Program-made: the position numbers and the translations under genes | NCBI GenBank assembly: GCA_039816825.1 | Contig: JBCBXA010000022.1 | Coordinates: 1 to 38,329, forward strand | Length of the DNA: 38,329 bases | Direction of reading: 5' to 3' | DNA from: JBCBXA01 sp039816825 | GTDB lineage: Bacteria; Pseudomonadota; Alphaproteobacteria; Rhizobiales; Rhizobiaceae | Part shown: positions 8,455 to 15,686 of the stretch, piece by piece | Position numbering within the stretch: position 1 is the first letter of the stretch | How the letters are laid out: every line of letters starts with the position of its first letter | The notes under the pieces: model-generated | Databases searched by the model: none | Seen by the model: the letters and a program-made list of their open reading frames with translations, nothing else | Told to the model about the DNA's origin: nothing

Positions 8455-8555
8455 CGCGCCAGCGAAGGCACACGGTGCCTTGGCCTACGTCTGCCCGGTC
8501 TGGACGACATCCCGGACCGTGGCCAAACATCCTCCATTTTCGAAAGGATTACCCG

Positions 8556-8825
8556 ATGTCGATCACTGCTGAACGCAAGAACGAGCTCGTCAAAGAGTAT
8601 GCAACCAAGGAAGGCGACACAGGTTCGCCGGAAGTGCAGGTTGCTATTTTGTCAGAGCGCATCGCCAACCTGACCGAGCACTTCAAGGGCCACAAGAAGG
8701 ACAATCACTCCCGTCGTGGTCTGCTGAAAATGGTCAGCCAGCGTCGCCGTCTGCTGGATTATGTCAAAGCCAAGGATGAAGCCCGCTATCGCTCATTGAT
8801 CGAGCGCCTCGGCCTGCGCCGCTAG
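8556..8825 (+). CDS. rpsO: 30S ribosomal protein S15
   Basis: S15 binds the central domain of 16S rRNA early in small-subunit assembly. The 89-residue protein is full length, with the family pattern TGSPEVQVAILSERI and SRRGLLKMVSQRRRLLDY. ATG 8556 follows a GAAAGGA ribosome site 7 bases upstream; a longer upstream frame from 8379 has no ribosomal-protein similarity. rpsO is followed by pnp, the arrangement usual in bacteria, with a hairpin between them. Confidence 0.98.
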   Translation: MSITAERKNELVKEYATKEGDTGSPEVQVAILSERIANLTEHFKGHKKDNHSRRGLLKMVSQRRRLLDYVKAKDEARYRSLIERLGLRR

Positions 8826-8838
8826 ACCAAGTCGCGAT

Positions 8839-8870
8839 GCGCCCGACCATCTGGTTCGGGCGCTTTGCTT
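8839..8870 (+). terminator. Hairpin terminator or attenuator between rpsO and pnp
   Basis: A perfect 8-bp stem GCGCCCGA/TCGGGCGC (8839-8846 with 8856-8863) is followed by TTTGCTTT. The weak U tract suggests partial termination or a processing site, as expected in the rpsO-pnp spacer. Confidence 0.6.
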
Positions 8871-9046
8871 TGGGGTGGCGTGATAGCCGCTCCATCTCTG
8901 TCATGGGGCAGGATTGCTGAAGGCTCGCTTTCTGATCCAGCCCTCAGCCATTCTGCCCATGACCAATTGAAACCGCAGCGCGCGACGGTCGTGCCTGCAT
9001 GATGCGCCCGACGCTTGAAGATGCGGCCTCGGGCAAGGACGAATGA

Positions 9047-11158
9047 ATGTTTGATCATCACAAAATCGAAATCGAATGGGGCGGCCGCCCGCTGACGCTG
9101 GAATCGGGCAAAATCGCCCGCCAGGCAGACGGCGCTGTCCTCGTCACCTATGGCGAGACTGTTGTGCTCGCCACCGCCGTTTCCGCCAAGTCGCCCAAGC
9201 CGGGCATCGACTTCTTCCCGCTGACCGTGAACTATCAGGAAAAGGCGTTTGCCGCTGGTAAGATTCCTGGTGGCTTCTTCAAGCGTGAAGGGCGCCCGTC
9301 GGAAGCCGAGACCCTGACGTCTCGCCTGATCGACCGCCCGATCCGTCCGCTCTTCGCCGATGGCTACAAGAACGAGACCCAAGTGGTTCTCACAGTGCTG
9401 CAGCACGACCTGGAGAACGATCCGGACATCGTGGCCATGGTGGGAGCCTCCGCCGCTCTGACGCTTTCTGGCGTGCCTTTCATGGGGCCAATCGGCGCTG
9501 CGCGTGTCGGCTACATTGATGGCGAATATGTGCTCAACCCGAACATTGACGAGATGCCAGACAGCGATCTGGACCTCGTGGTGGCCGGCACCACCGATGC
9601 GGTGCTCATGGTTGAGTCCGAAGCCAAGGAACTCTCCGAAGAGATCATGCTTGGTGCCGTGGTGTTCGGCCAGGAAGGCTTCCAGCCTGTCATCGACGCG
9701 ATCATCCAGCTGGCAGAGAAGTGTGCCAAGGAGCCGCGCGAGTTCACGCCGGAAGACAATTCAGCCCTTGAAGGCGAGATGATGGAAGCGGTTGGCGCTG
9801 ACATCGCCAAGGCCTACGAAATCCGCACCAAAGAAGAGCGCTACGCGGCACTCGACGCCGTCAAGGCAACGGTTTCTGAGAAGTTTGGTGGCGAGGACAG
9901 CGAACATAAGCCCGAGACCATCTCTGCTGTGTTCAAGTCGCTGCAGGCCAAAGTGGTCCGCAACTCCATTCTGGACACAGGTGGCCGTATCGATGGCCGT
10001 GACCTGAAAACGGTCCGCCCGATCGTTTCGGAAGTGGGCTGGTTGCCCCGCACCCACGGCTCGGCCCTGTTCACCCGCGGTGAAACACAGGCCATGGTAG
10101 TTGCCACCCTCGGCACCGCCGATGACGAGCAGTTCATCGACAGCCTGATGGGCACTTACAAATCCAACTTCATGCTGCACTACAACTTCCCCCCTTATTC
10201 GGTGGGTGAAGCTGGGCGTATGGGGTCGCCTGGCCGCCGCGAAATCGGCCACGGCAAGCTCGCATGGCGGGCCATCAATCCGGTGCTGCCCACCAAGGAC
10301 GAGTTCCCTTACACGCTGCGTGCCGTGTCCGAGATCACGGAGTCCAACGGTTCGTCCTCCATGGCCACCGTCTGCGGCACCTCGCTGGCTTTCATGGATG
10401 CTGGTGTTCCGCTCAAGCGTCCGGTGGCCGGTATCGCCATGGGTCTCATCAAGGAAGGCGAGCGCTTCGCCGTTCTGTCAGACATTCTCGGCGATGAAGA
10501 TCACCTCGGCGACATGGACTTCAAAGTGGCCGGCACGTCCGAAGGCGTGACCTCGCTGCAGATGGACATCAAGATTGATGGCATCACCAAGGAGATCATG
10601 GAAACGGCCCTTGAGCAGGCCAAAGGCGGCCGCGAGCACATCCTTGGTGAAATGGCGAACGCCCTCACCGAAGCCCGTTCAGAGCTCGGCGAGTTCGCGC
10701 CGCGCATTGAGCAGATGCAGATCCCGACCGACAAGATCCGCGACGTGATCGGCACGGGCGGTAAAGTGATCCGCGAGATCGTTGAAAAGACCGGTGCCAA
10801 GATCAACATCGATGATGAAGGCCTGATCAAGATCGCATCTTCTGCCGCCGAGCAGATCGATGCGGCGCGTCAGTGGATCCACTCCATCGTGGCTGAGCCT
10901 GAAGTGGGCGAGATCTACAAGGGCACCGTGGTCAAGACCATGGACTTCGGCGCTTTCGTCAACTTCTTCGGCTCCAAAGACGGTCTCGTGCACATCAGCC
11001 AACTGGCCGACGAGCGTGTCGGCAAAACCACCGATGTGGTGAACCAGGGCGATGAAGTCTACGTCAAGCTCATGGGCTTTGACGATCGTGGCAAGGTTCG
11101 CCTGTCGATGAAAGTCGTTGACCAGGAGACCGGCAAAGAGATCGCCAAGGACGACTGA
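9047..11158 (+). CDS. pnp: Polyribonucleotide nucleotidyltransferase (PNPase)
   Basis: PNPase is a phosphorolytic 3'-to-5' exoribonuclease and degradosome component. The 703-residue protein has two RNase PH domains (first begins IEIEWGGRPLTLESGKIARQ; second around GSALFTRGETQAMV). A KH domain (PTDKIRDVIGTGGKVIREI) and a C-terminal S1 domain (GEIYKGTVVKTMDFGAFV) follow. The length is typical for alphaproteobacteria. ATG 9047 has AAGGACGA just upstream. It lies downstream of rpsO, and a strong terminator closes the unit. Confidence 0.98.
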   Translation: MFDHHKIEIEWGGRPLTLESGKIARQADGAVLVTYGETVVLATAVSAKSPKPGIDFFPLTVNYQEKAFAAGKIPGGFFKREGRPSEAETLTSRLIDRPIRPLFADGYKNETQVVLTVLQHDLENDPDIVAMVGASAALTLSGVPFMGPIGAARVGYIDGEYVLNPNIDEMPDSDLDLVVAGTTDAVLMVESEAKELSEEIMLGAVVFGQEGFQPVIDAIIQLAEKCAKEPREFTPEDNSALEGEMMEAVGADIAKAYEIRTKEERYAALDAVKATVSEKFGGEDSEHKPETISAVFKSLQAKVVRNSILDTGGRIDGRDLKTVRPIVSEVGWLPRTHGSALFTRGETQAMVVATLGTADDEQFIDSLMGTYKSNFMLHYNFPPYSVGEAGRMGSPGRREIGHGKLAWRAINPVLPTKDEFPYTLRAVSEITESNGSSSMATVCGTSLAFMDAGVPLKRPVAGIAMGLIKEGERFAVLSDILGDEDHLGDMDFKVAGTSEGVTSLQMDIKIDGITKEIMETALEQAKGGREHILGEMANALTEARSELGEFAPRIEQMQIPTDKIRDVIGTGGKVIREIVEKTGAKINIDDEGLIKIASSAAEQIDAARQWIHSIVAEPEVGEIYKGTVVKTMDFGAFVNFFGSKDGLVHISQLADERVGKTTDVVNQGDEVYVKLMGFDDRGKVRLSMKVVDQETGKEIAKDD

Positions 11159-11183
11159 TTGTTCGTCGGATTTGTAAGATTGG

Positions 11184-11211
11184 AAAAGCGGGCTCCGGCC
11201 CGCTTTTTTTT
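11184..11211. terminator. Bidirectional Rho-independent terminator after pnp
   Basis: A 10-bp perfect stem (11184-11193 with 11198-11207), loop TCCG, and eight or more T on the plus strand. The minus strand reads the same stem followed by TTTT, so it can also stop the convergent gene ending at 11226. Confidence 0.92.
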
Positions 11212-11225
11212 CTGGCAGCGCGGCG

Positions 11226-12284
11226 TCAGCCTGTTGCTCTTTCCTTAGGTTCCACAATGGCGAGTACGGCCGCATGGTCGCTGGACGTGCGGTCATCGCC
11301 TCCGGTTATCAGATGGTTGCCCAAAATCTTCAGCCGTTTGACGTGCCACGATGCCCGGGGATTTGAGCCGTTCAAGCCATTGGACACGAGGACGTAGTCC
11401 AAGGTCGAAGGTGGATAGAAGTAAGATGCTTTATGTGTCGGTTGGCGCCATCCCGACCGCTGTTGCGGTGTCAGGCCGAACGCATCGAACAATTGCCACG
11501 TGAACTGCCAGGCTTTGTCGGCAGCTTCCAGACTGCCCCGCTGACGACCGCCAATGGTGCTGATCCAATCGCCCTGCGTGATGATGCGCAGTGTGGGTGA
11601 ATCCGGTGTGTCGTTCAGATCACCCAGAACGACCACCGGTGCTTCACGATCCTTCTCGACCTCCTCCATCGCAGCCAGATAGACTGCCGCCGCCTCGGCG
11701 CTGCGGCGCATCAGCTGGTCTGCATCTTTCACAACCCGTTGTCGCATATGGTCTCTGAAGCGCTCGCGCCATCCAGGCAGAGCCGCCACCGCGTCCTTAT
11801 CTACGAAGGCGCCTTGTGATTTGAAATGACAGCAGAAAACAGTGGTGGGGCCCAGACCCGGCAGATCAATCTTGGCTTGCACGATGTCGCGGCGTGGGCG
11901 GAAACCGGCTTCCAGGACAGTGTCAGCGGCGAGACGCTCATCTGTGCTCATTGGCGTTGGAGGTTCAACAAAGGGGTGTCGGGACGCTATGGCCACGACA
12001 GGGCCCACAAAGACTTCACTATCATCTTCGTCTTGAGCGGGTTCGGCCACAATCGCCAGGTGCGGATAGCCAGCGGCCTTCACGAGTTCGGCGAAGGGCT
12101 CGATGCTAAAGACTTCCTGAAAGCCAACAACGTCCGCATCGAGCTGCCGTAGCATGTCTGAGATCCAGGCTTGCTTTGCTGCCCAACTGGCGTCTGAATT
12201 TTTGTTGTCGTCATCCCTCTCATACCAGAACAGACCCGGCAGCAAATATTGGTAGAGATTGAGCGTCGCGAACTTCAGTTCCAT
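11226..12284 (-). CDS. Endonuclease/exonuclease/phosphatase-family protein
   Basis: This belongs to the metal-dependent EEP hydrolase superfamily (exonuclease III/DNase I fold). It starts LKFATLNLYQYLLPG; FATLN supplies the usual Asn. ADVVGFQEVF carries the metal-binding Glu, VVVLGDLNDTPDSP carries the Asp/Asn pair, and SSDHAAVLAI carries the terminal Asp-His. All catalytic blocks are present in order over 352 residues. No signal peptide is seen, so it is probably cytoplasmic. The substrate (DNA, phospholipid or inositol phosphate) cannot be told. It stands alone, facing pnp across a bidirectional terminator. Confidence 0.85.
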   Translation of the reverse strand: MELKFATLNLYQYLLPGLFWYERDDDNKNSDASWAAKQAWISDMLRQLDADVVGFQEVFSIEPFAELVKAAGYPHLAIVAEPAQDEDDSEVFVGPVVAIASRHPFVEPPTPMSTDERLAADTVLEAGFRPRRDIVQAKIDLPGLGPTTVFCCHFKSQGAFVDKDAVAALPGWRERFRDHMRQRVVKDADQLMRRSAEAAAVYLAAMEEVEKDREAPVVVLGDLNDTPDSPTLRIITQGDWISTIGGRQRGSLEAADKAWQFTWQLFDAFGLTPQQRSGWRQPTHKASYFYPPSTLDYVLVSNGLNGSNPRASWHVKRLKILGNHLITGGDDRTSSDHAAVLAIVEPKERATG

Positions 12285-12371
12285 GATGGTGTTCCTCCCG
12301 TCGATGCCGACATCGCAAAGTCACCTTCTAGTATGAAGGTGCTATGACGGAGGTACAGTCGCGCTTGCAAC

Positions 12372-12404
12372 ATGATGTCGAGCGATCTAGGGCTCGCACA
12401 TCAT
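12372..12404. repeat. Inverted repeat just upstream of the SDR gene
   Basis: Outer arms ATGATGT (12372-12378) and ACATCAT (12398-12404) and inner arms GAGC (12380-12383) and GCTC (12392-12395) form an interrupted 11-bp hairpin or dyad. It lies 20 bases before the proposed TTG start. There is no T tract, so a regulator site is likelier than a terminator. Confidence 0.45.
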
Positions 12405-12423
12405 CAACGTGAGGGCAGATAGT

Positions 12424-13188
12424 TTGGCCAAACCATATGATCTTTCATCCCAAACCGTCCTCATCACCGGGGCGTCGCGCGGGATTGGCGAGGCGGCGGC
12501 TAGAGCATTTCATGCGGCAGGCGCGAACACTGTCCTGGCTGCCAGAAGCGCTGGAGACATTGAACGCATCTCCACCGAGCTTGGCGATCGCGCGCTGGCG
12601 GTGGCATGCGATGTCTCTGACTACGCGTCGGTAGAGGCAGCTGTGTCAGCTGCTGTGGATCGCTTTGGTGGGCTGGACGTTCTCGTGAACAATGCTGGAT
12701 TGATTGAGCCCATCGCCCGGATGGAGGATAGCGACCCCGCCCAATGGGGCACCATCATCGATGTGAACGTCAAAGGCGTCTATCACGCGATGCGCGCAGC
12801 CTACGCTCCGCTGAAGGCAAATGGCGGTGTCATCATCAACATCTCGTCCGGCGCTGCCACCAATGCGCTGGAGGGGTGGAGTCACTATTGCACGTCAAAG
12901 GCCGCGGTTCTGATGCTCACTATGGCGGCTCACAAGGAGTGGGCTGCTGAGGGCATTCGCACAGTCGGACTGTCGCCAGGAACTGTCGCCACCGGCATGC
13001 AAAGCTCCATTCGCGACAGCGGTATCAATCCGGTTTCAAAGATCGACTGGAACGACCACAAGGATCCGGCTGACGTTGCCAAAGCGTTGCTCTGGCTGGC
13101 CACCGATGAAGCGCGGCCCTTTGATGGCGGTGATCTGGATCACAAATCGCCGGAGGGGCGGGCGGCTATGGAACTTCCCCCTCTCTGA
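12424..13188 (+). CDS. Short-chain dehydrogenase/reductase (SDR)
   Basis: This is a classical SDR, an NAD(P)-dependent oxidoreductase with a Rossmann fold. It has the cofactor motif TGASRGIG, the structural motif NNAG, the catalytic Ser in NISSGAA, and YCTSK carrying the catalytic Tyr and Lys. The length is about 254 residues. The start is uncertain: GTG 12409 has no ribosome site, while TTG 12424 has GAGGG 8 bases upstream and gives AKPYDLSSQTVLITGAS, a normal SDR N-terminus. The substrate is unknown. It is isolated, with a dyad directly upstream. Confidence 0.88.
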   Translation: MAKPYDLSSQTVLITGASRGIGEAAARAFHAAGANTVLAARSAGDIERISTELGDRALAVACDVSDYASVEAAVSAAVDRFGGLDVLVNNAGLIEPIARMEDSDPAQWGTIIDVNVKGVYHAMRAAYAPLKANGGVIINISSGAATNALEGWSHYCTSKAAVLMLTMAAHKEWAAEGIRTVGLSPGTVATGMQSSIRDSGINPVSKIDWNDHKDPADVAKALLWLATDEARPFDGGDLDHKSPEGRAAMELPPL

Positions 13189-13192
13189 ACAG

Positions 13193-13223
13193 AAAAACCC
13201 GGCCTCTTTTCAGGGGCCGGGTT
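13193..13223 (-). terminator. Rho-independent terminator of katG
   Basis: Stem AACCCGGCC/GGCCGGGTT (13196-13204 with 13215-13223). Read on the minus strand it is followed by TTTTCT, so it serves katG; the plus strand lacks a T tract. Confidence 0.8.
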
Positions 13224-13245
13224 CTGTGATGCGTGTGCGCCCTCT

Positions 13246-15528
13246 CTAGGCGGCGTTGCGGCGTTCGGCGACCAGGTCAAACCGGTCCGCTTCCATCACC
13301 TTCACCCATGCTGCAACGAAGTCGTTGACGAACTTGTCGCCTGCATCGCTGGATGCATAGACTTCCGACAGCGCACGAAGCTGACTGTTGGAGCCGAACA
13401 CGAGGTCCGCGCGGGTACCAGTCCAGCGCTCTTCACCGGTTACTCGATCCGTGCCCACAAAGGCAGTGCCTTTCTCGTCCGTTGGTTTCCATGCTGTCTG
13501 CATATCCAGCAGATTGACGAAGAAGTCGTTGGTCAACTGGCCTTTCCGGTTCGTGAAAACGCCATGGGCACTTTCACCAGTGTTGGCACCCAGAACACGC
13601 AGGCCGCCCACCAGCACCGTCATCTGGGGCGCTGTCAGGCCCAGCAACTGCGCACGATCCACCATGATCCGCTCTGCAGGCACGTCATAGTCGATTCCGG
13701 CAAAGTTGCGGAAACCGTCGACGACCGGCTCCAGCACATCGAAGCTCTCTGCATCCGTCATCTCATCCGTCGCGTCGGTGCGGCCGGGAGTGAAGGGCAC
13801 AGTCACATCGTGGCCTGCATCCTTGGCAGCCTTCTCAACGGCCGCGCCACCGGCGAGCACGATGAGGTCGGCCAGAGAGATTTTGGTGCCGCCGGAGGCA
13901 GCGCCGTCGAACTCGGCTTTGATGGCCTCGAGCTTGTCCAGAACCTTGCTCAGTTCGGCCGGTTCGTTCACCGCCCAGTCTTTCTGCGGCGCCAGGCGGA
14001 TGCGTGCACCATTGGCACCTCCGCGTTTGTCGGACCCGCGATAGGTCGAAGCCGAACCCCAGGCGACGCGCACCAGTTCAGAAACCGACAGGCCGGACTT
14101 CAGAACCATATCCTTGAGCTTTGTCACATCCGCATCATCGACGAGGGCGTGATCCACTGCAGGCACTGGATCCTGCCAGATCAAGTCTTCGCCCGGCACT
14201 TCCGGTCCAAGATAGCGAACCTTCGGACCCATATCGCGGTGGCAGAGTTTGAACCACGCGCGCGCAAAGGCATCGGCAAAGGCTTCAGGATCCTTCTGGA
14301 AGCGCTCGGAAACCTTGCGGTATTCAGGGTCCACTTTCAGCGCCATGTCAGCCGTGGACATCATGGGCGGGTTGAACTTGCCTGCAGTGTGGGCGTCGGG
14401 CACCAGTGTGTGGTCTGCTTTGTCCACCGGCTGCCATTGCGTGGCGCCTGCAGGGCTTTCCGTCAGTTCCCACTCCCGATCGAGCAACATGGACCAATAT
14501 TCATGGTCCCATTCGATGGGGGTCGGTGTCCAGGCGCCTTCGAGGCCAGAGGTTGTGGTGTCGGCACCATGGCCGAGGCCGTGACCGTTCTTCCAGCCCA
14601 GACCCTGTTCGATAATGTCTGCACCCTCGGGTTCAGCACCCATCAGGCCCGGGTCGCCCGCACCGTGGGCCTTGCCGAACGTGTGACCACCGGCCACCAG
14701 AGCGACGGTCTCTTCATCGTTCATGGCCATGCGGCCAAATGTTTCGCGAATATCGTGCGCCGATGCCTGAGGGTCCGGGCGACCGTCTGGACCCTCCGGG
14801 TTCACGTAGATGAGGCCCATCTGAACGGCGGCCAGAGGTGCCTCAAGATCGCGTTTGCCGGTGTAGCGGCTCTTCTCGCTCTTGGAGTCCGCGAGCCATT
14901 GTTCTTCACCACCCCAGTAGATGTCCTGCTCAGTCTCCCAAATGTCAGCGCGTCCACCGCCGAAGCCAAAGGTTTTGAAGCCCATGCTCTCAAGCGCGAC
15001 ATTGCCCGTCAGGATCATCAAGTCTGCCCAGGAAATAGCCTGGCCGTACTTCTGTTTGATGGGCCACAGCAGGCGGCGCGCCTTGTCGAGATTGCCATTA
15101 TCGGGCCAGCTGTTCAGCGGTGCAAAGCGCTGGGAGCCGGCAGAGGAGCCGCCGCGGCCATCGCCCGTGCGGTAAGTGCCCGCAGCGTGCCAGGCCATGC
15201 GGATGAAGAAGGGTCCATAATGGCCCCAGTCGGCCGGCCACCATGGCTGGCTGTCGGTCATCAGCGCAGTCAGGTCCTGCTTGAGGGCTTTATAGTCGAG
15301 GCCTGCAAAGGCAGTGGCATAGTCAAAGCTGCGCTCGGTCTGGACTTCGAACGGGTCTCCGGCAGGTGCGTTCTGATGCAGGATGCCAAGGTTCAGCGCT
15401 TCAGGCCACCAGTCGCGATTGGTCCGGTTCACACCTTGGGACACAGTGTGGTGCATCACGGGGCATTTGGTCAGCGCTGTGGAACTCTCCAGCGCCGCAT
15501 CTGTCATCTGTTCCATATCTTCAAGCAT
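13246..15528 (-). CDS. katG: Catalase-peroxidase KatG
   Basis: This heme enzyme degrades hydrogen peroxide. The distal pocket IRMAWHAAGTYRTGDGRGG carries Arg, Trp and His. GLIYVNPEGP supplies the Tyr and GRMAMND the Met of the Met-Tyr-Trp cross-link. GGHTFGKAHGAG holds the proximal His. The second, heme-less peroxidase-like half follows, giving about 760 residues, the normal length. I chose ATG 15528 because GAGGGA lies 5 bases before it; an ATG at 15540 would make that ribosome site coding. The promoter is overlapped by an Irr-like palindrome, and a terminator follows the gene. No oxyR was seen nearby. Confidence 0.97.
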   Translation of the reverse strand: MLEDMEQMTDAALESSTALTKCPVMHHTVSQGVNRTNRDWWPEALNLGILHQNAPAGDPFEVQTERSFDYATAFAGLDYKALKQDLTALMTDSQPWWPADWGHYGPFFIRMAWHAAGTYRTGDGRGGSSAGSQRFAPLNSWPDNGNLDKARRLLWPIKQKYGQAISWADLMILTGNVALESMGFKTFGFGGGRADIWETEQDIYWGGEEQWLADSKSEKSRYTGKRDLEAPLAAVQMGLIYVNPEGPDGRPDPQASAHDIRETFGRMAMNDEETVALVAGGHTFGKAHGAGDPGLMGAEPEGADIIEQGLGWKNGHGLGHGADTTTSGLEGAWTPTPIEWDHEYWSMLLDREWELTESPAGATQWQPVDKADHTLVPDAHTAGKFNPPMMSTADMALKVDPEYRKVSERFQKDPEAFADAFARAWFKLCHRDMGPKVRYLGPEVPGEDLIWQDPVPAVDHALVDDADVTKLKDMVLKSGLSVSELVRVAWGSASTYRGSDKRGGANGARIRLAPQKDWAVNEPAELSKVLDKLEAIKAEFDGAASGGTKISLADLIVLAGGAAVEKAAKDAGHDVTVPFTPGRTDATDEMTDAESFDVLEPVVDGFRNFAGIDYDVPAERIMVDRAQLLGLTAPQMTVLVGGLRVLGANTGESAHGVFTNRKGQLTNDFFVNLLDMQTAWKPTDEKGTAFVGTDRVTGEERWTGTRADLVFGSNSQLRALSEVYASSDAGDKFVNDFVAAWVKVMEADRFDLVAERRNAA

Positions 15529-15569
15529 GATTTCCCTCATCTTTGGCCCAAGGTTGGTGGGGGCGGGCT

Positions 15570-15586
15570 CTTAGAATCATTCTAAG
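15570..15586. promoter_or_regulatory. Perfect 17-bp palindrome, putative Irr (ICE) operator of katG
   Basis: CTTAGAAT-C-ATTCTAAG is fully symmetric and keeps the core TTAGAA-N3-TTCTAA that I recall for the alphaproteobacterial Irr iron-control element. It covers the -10 box of the katG promoter candidate and lies 42 bases before the start codon. An irr gene is present in this window at 21769. Another Fur-family protein could be the ligand. Confidence 0.65.
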
Positions 15587-15606
15587 AAAATCCTGCCGAG
15601 GTTCAA
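15579..15606 (-). promoter_or_regulatory. Candidate sigma-70 promoter of katG
   Basis: Read on the minus strand: -35 TTGAAC (15601-15606), a 16-base spacer, and -10 TAGAAT (15579-15584). The -10 lies inside the palindrome at 15570-15586, so a bound regulator would block polymerase. Confidence 0.6.
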
Positions 15607-15619
15607 TGTGGAAGAGGGC

Positions 15620-15651
15620 ACAAAAAAGGGGCGCTGTGACGCGCCCCTTGA
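15620..15651 (-). terminator. Rho-independent terminator of the GGDEF-EAL gene
   Basis: Stem AAGGGGCGC/GCGCCCCTT (15626-15634 with 15641-15649), with TTTTTT following on the minus strand. It separates the GGDEF-EAL gene from the katG promoter. Confidence 0.85.
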
Positions 15652-15686
15652 AAAATTGCGTGATCGGCGAACCTAGGGTCCTGACC

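Larger units (their letters stand above)
8249..8555. other. Divergent promoter and leader region between the diguanylate cyclase and rpsO
   Basis: No gene is seen. It holds two overlapping inverted repeats (CGGCTT 8312-8317 with AAGCCG 8333-8338; CCGTTTT 8336-8342 with AAAACGG 8350-8356), a copy of the 33-base repeat, and the rpsO promoter candidate with about 100 bases of leader. Confidence 0.5.

Noticed and set aside
13564..15585. Open frame of 673 codons on the plus strand opposite katG
   Set aside because: It is the antisense shadow of katG. The protein is rich in His, Arg and Cys with no family pattern, while the katG strand carries every catalytic motif.
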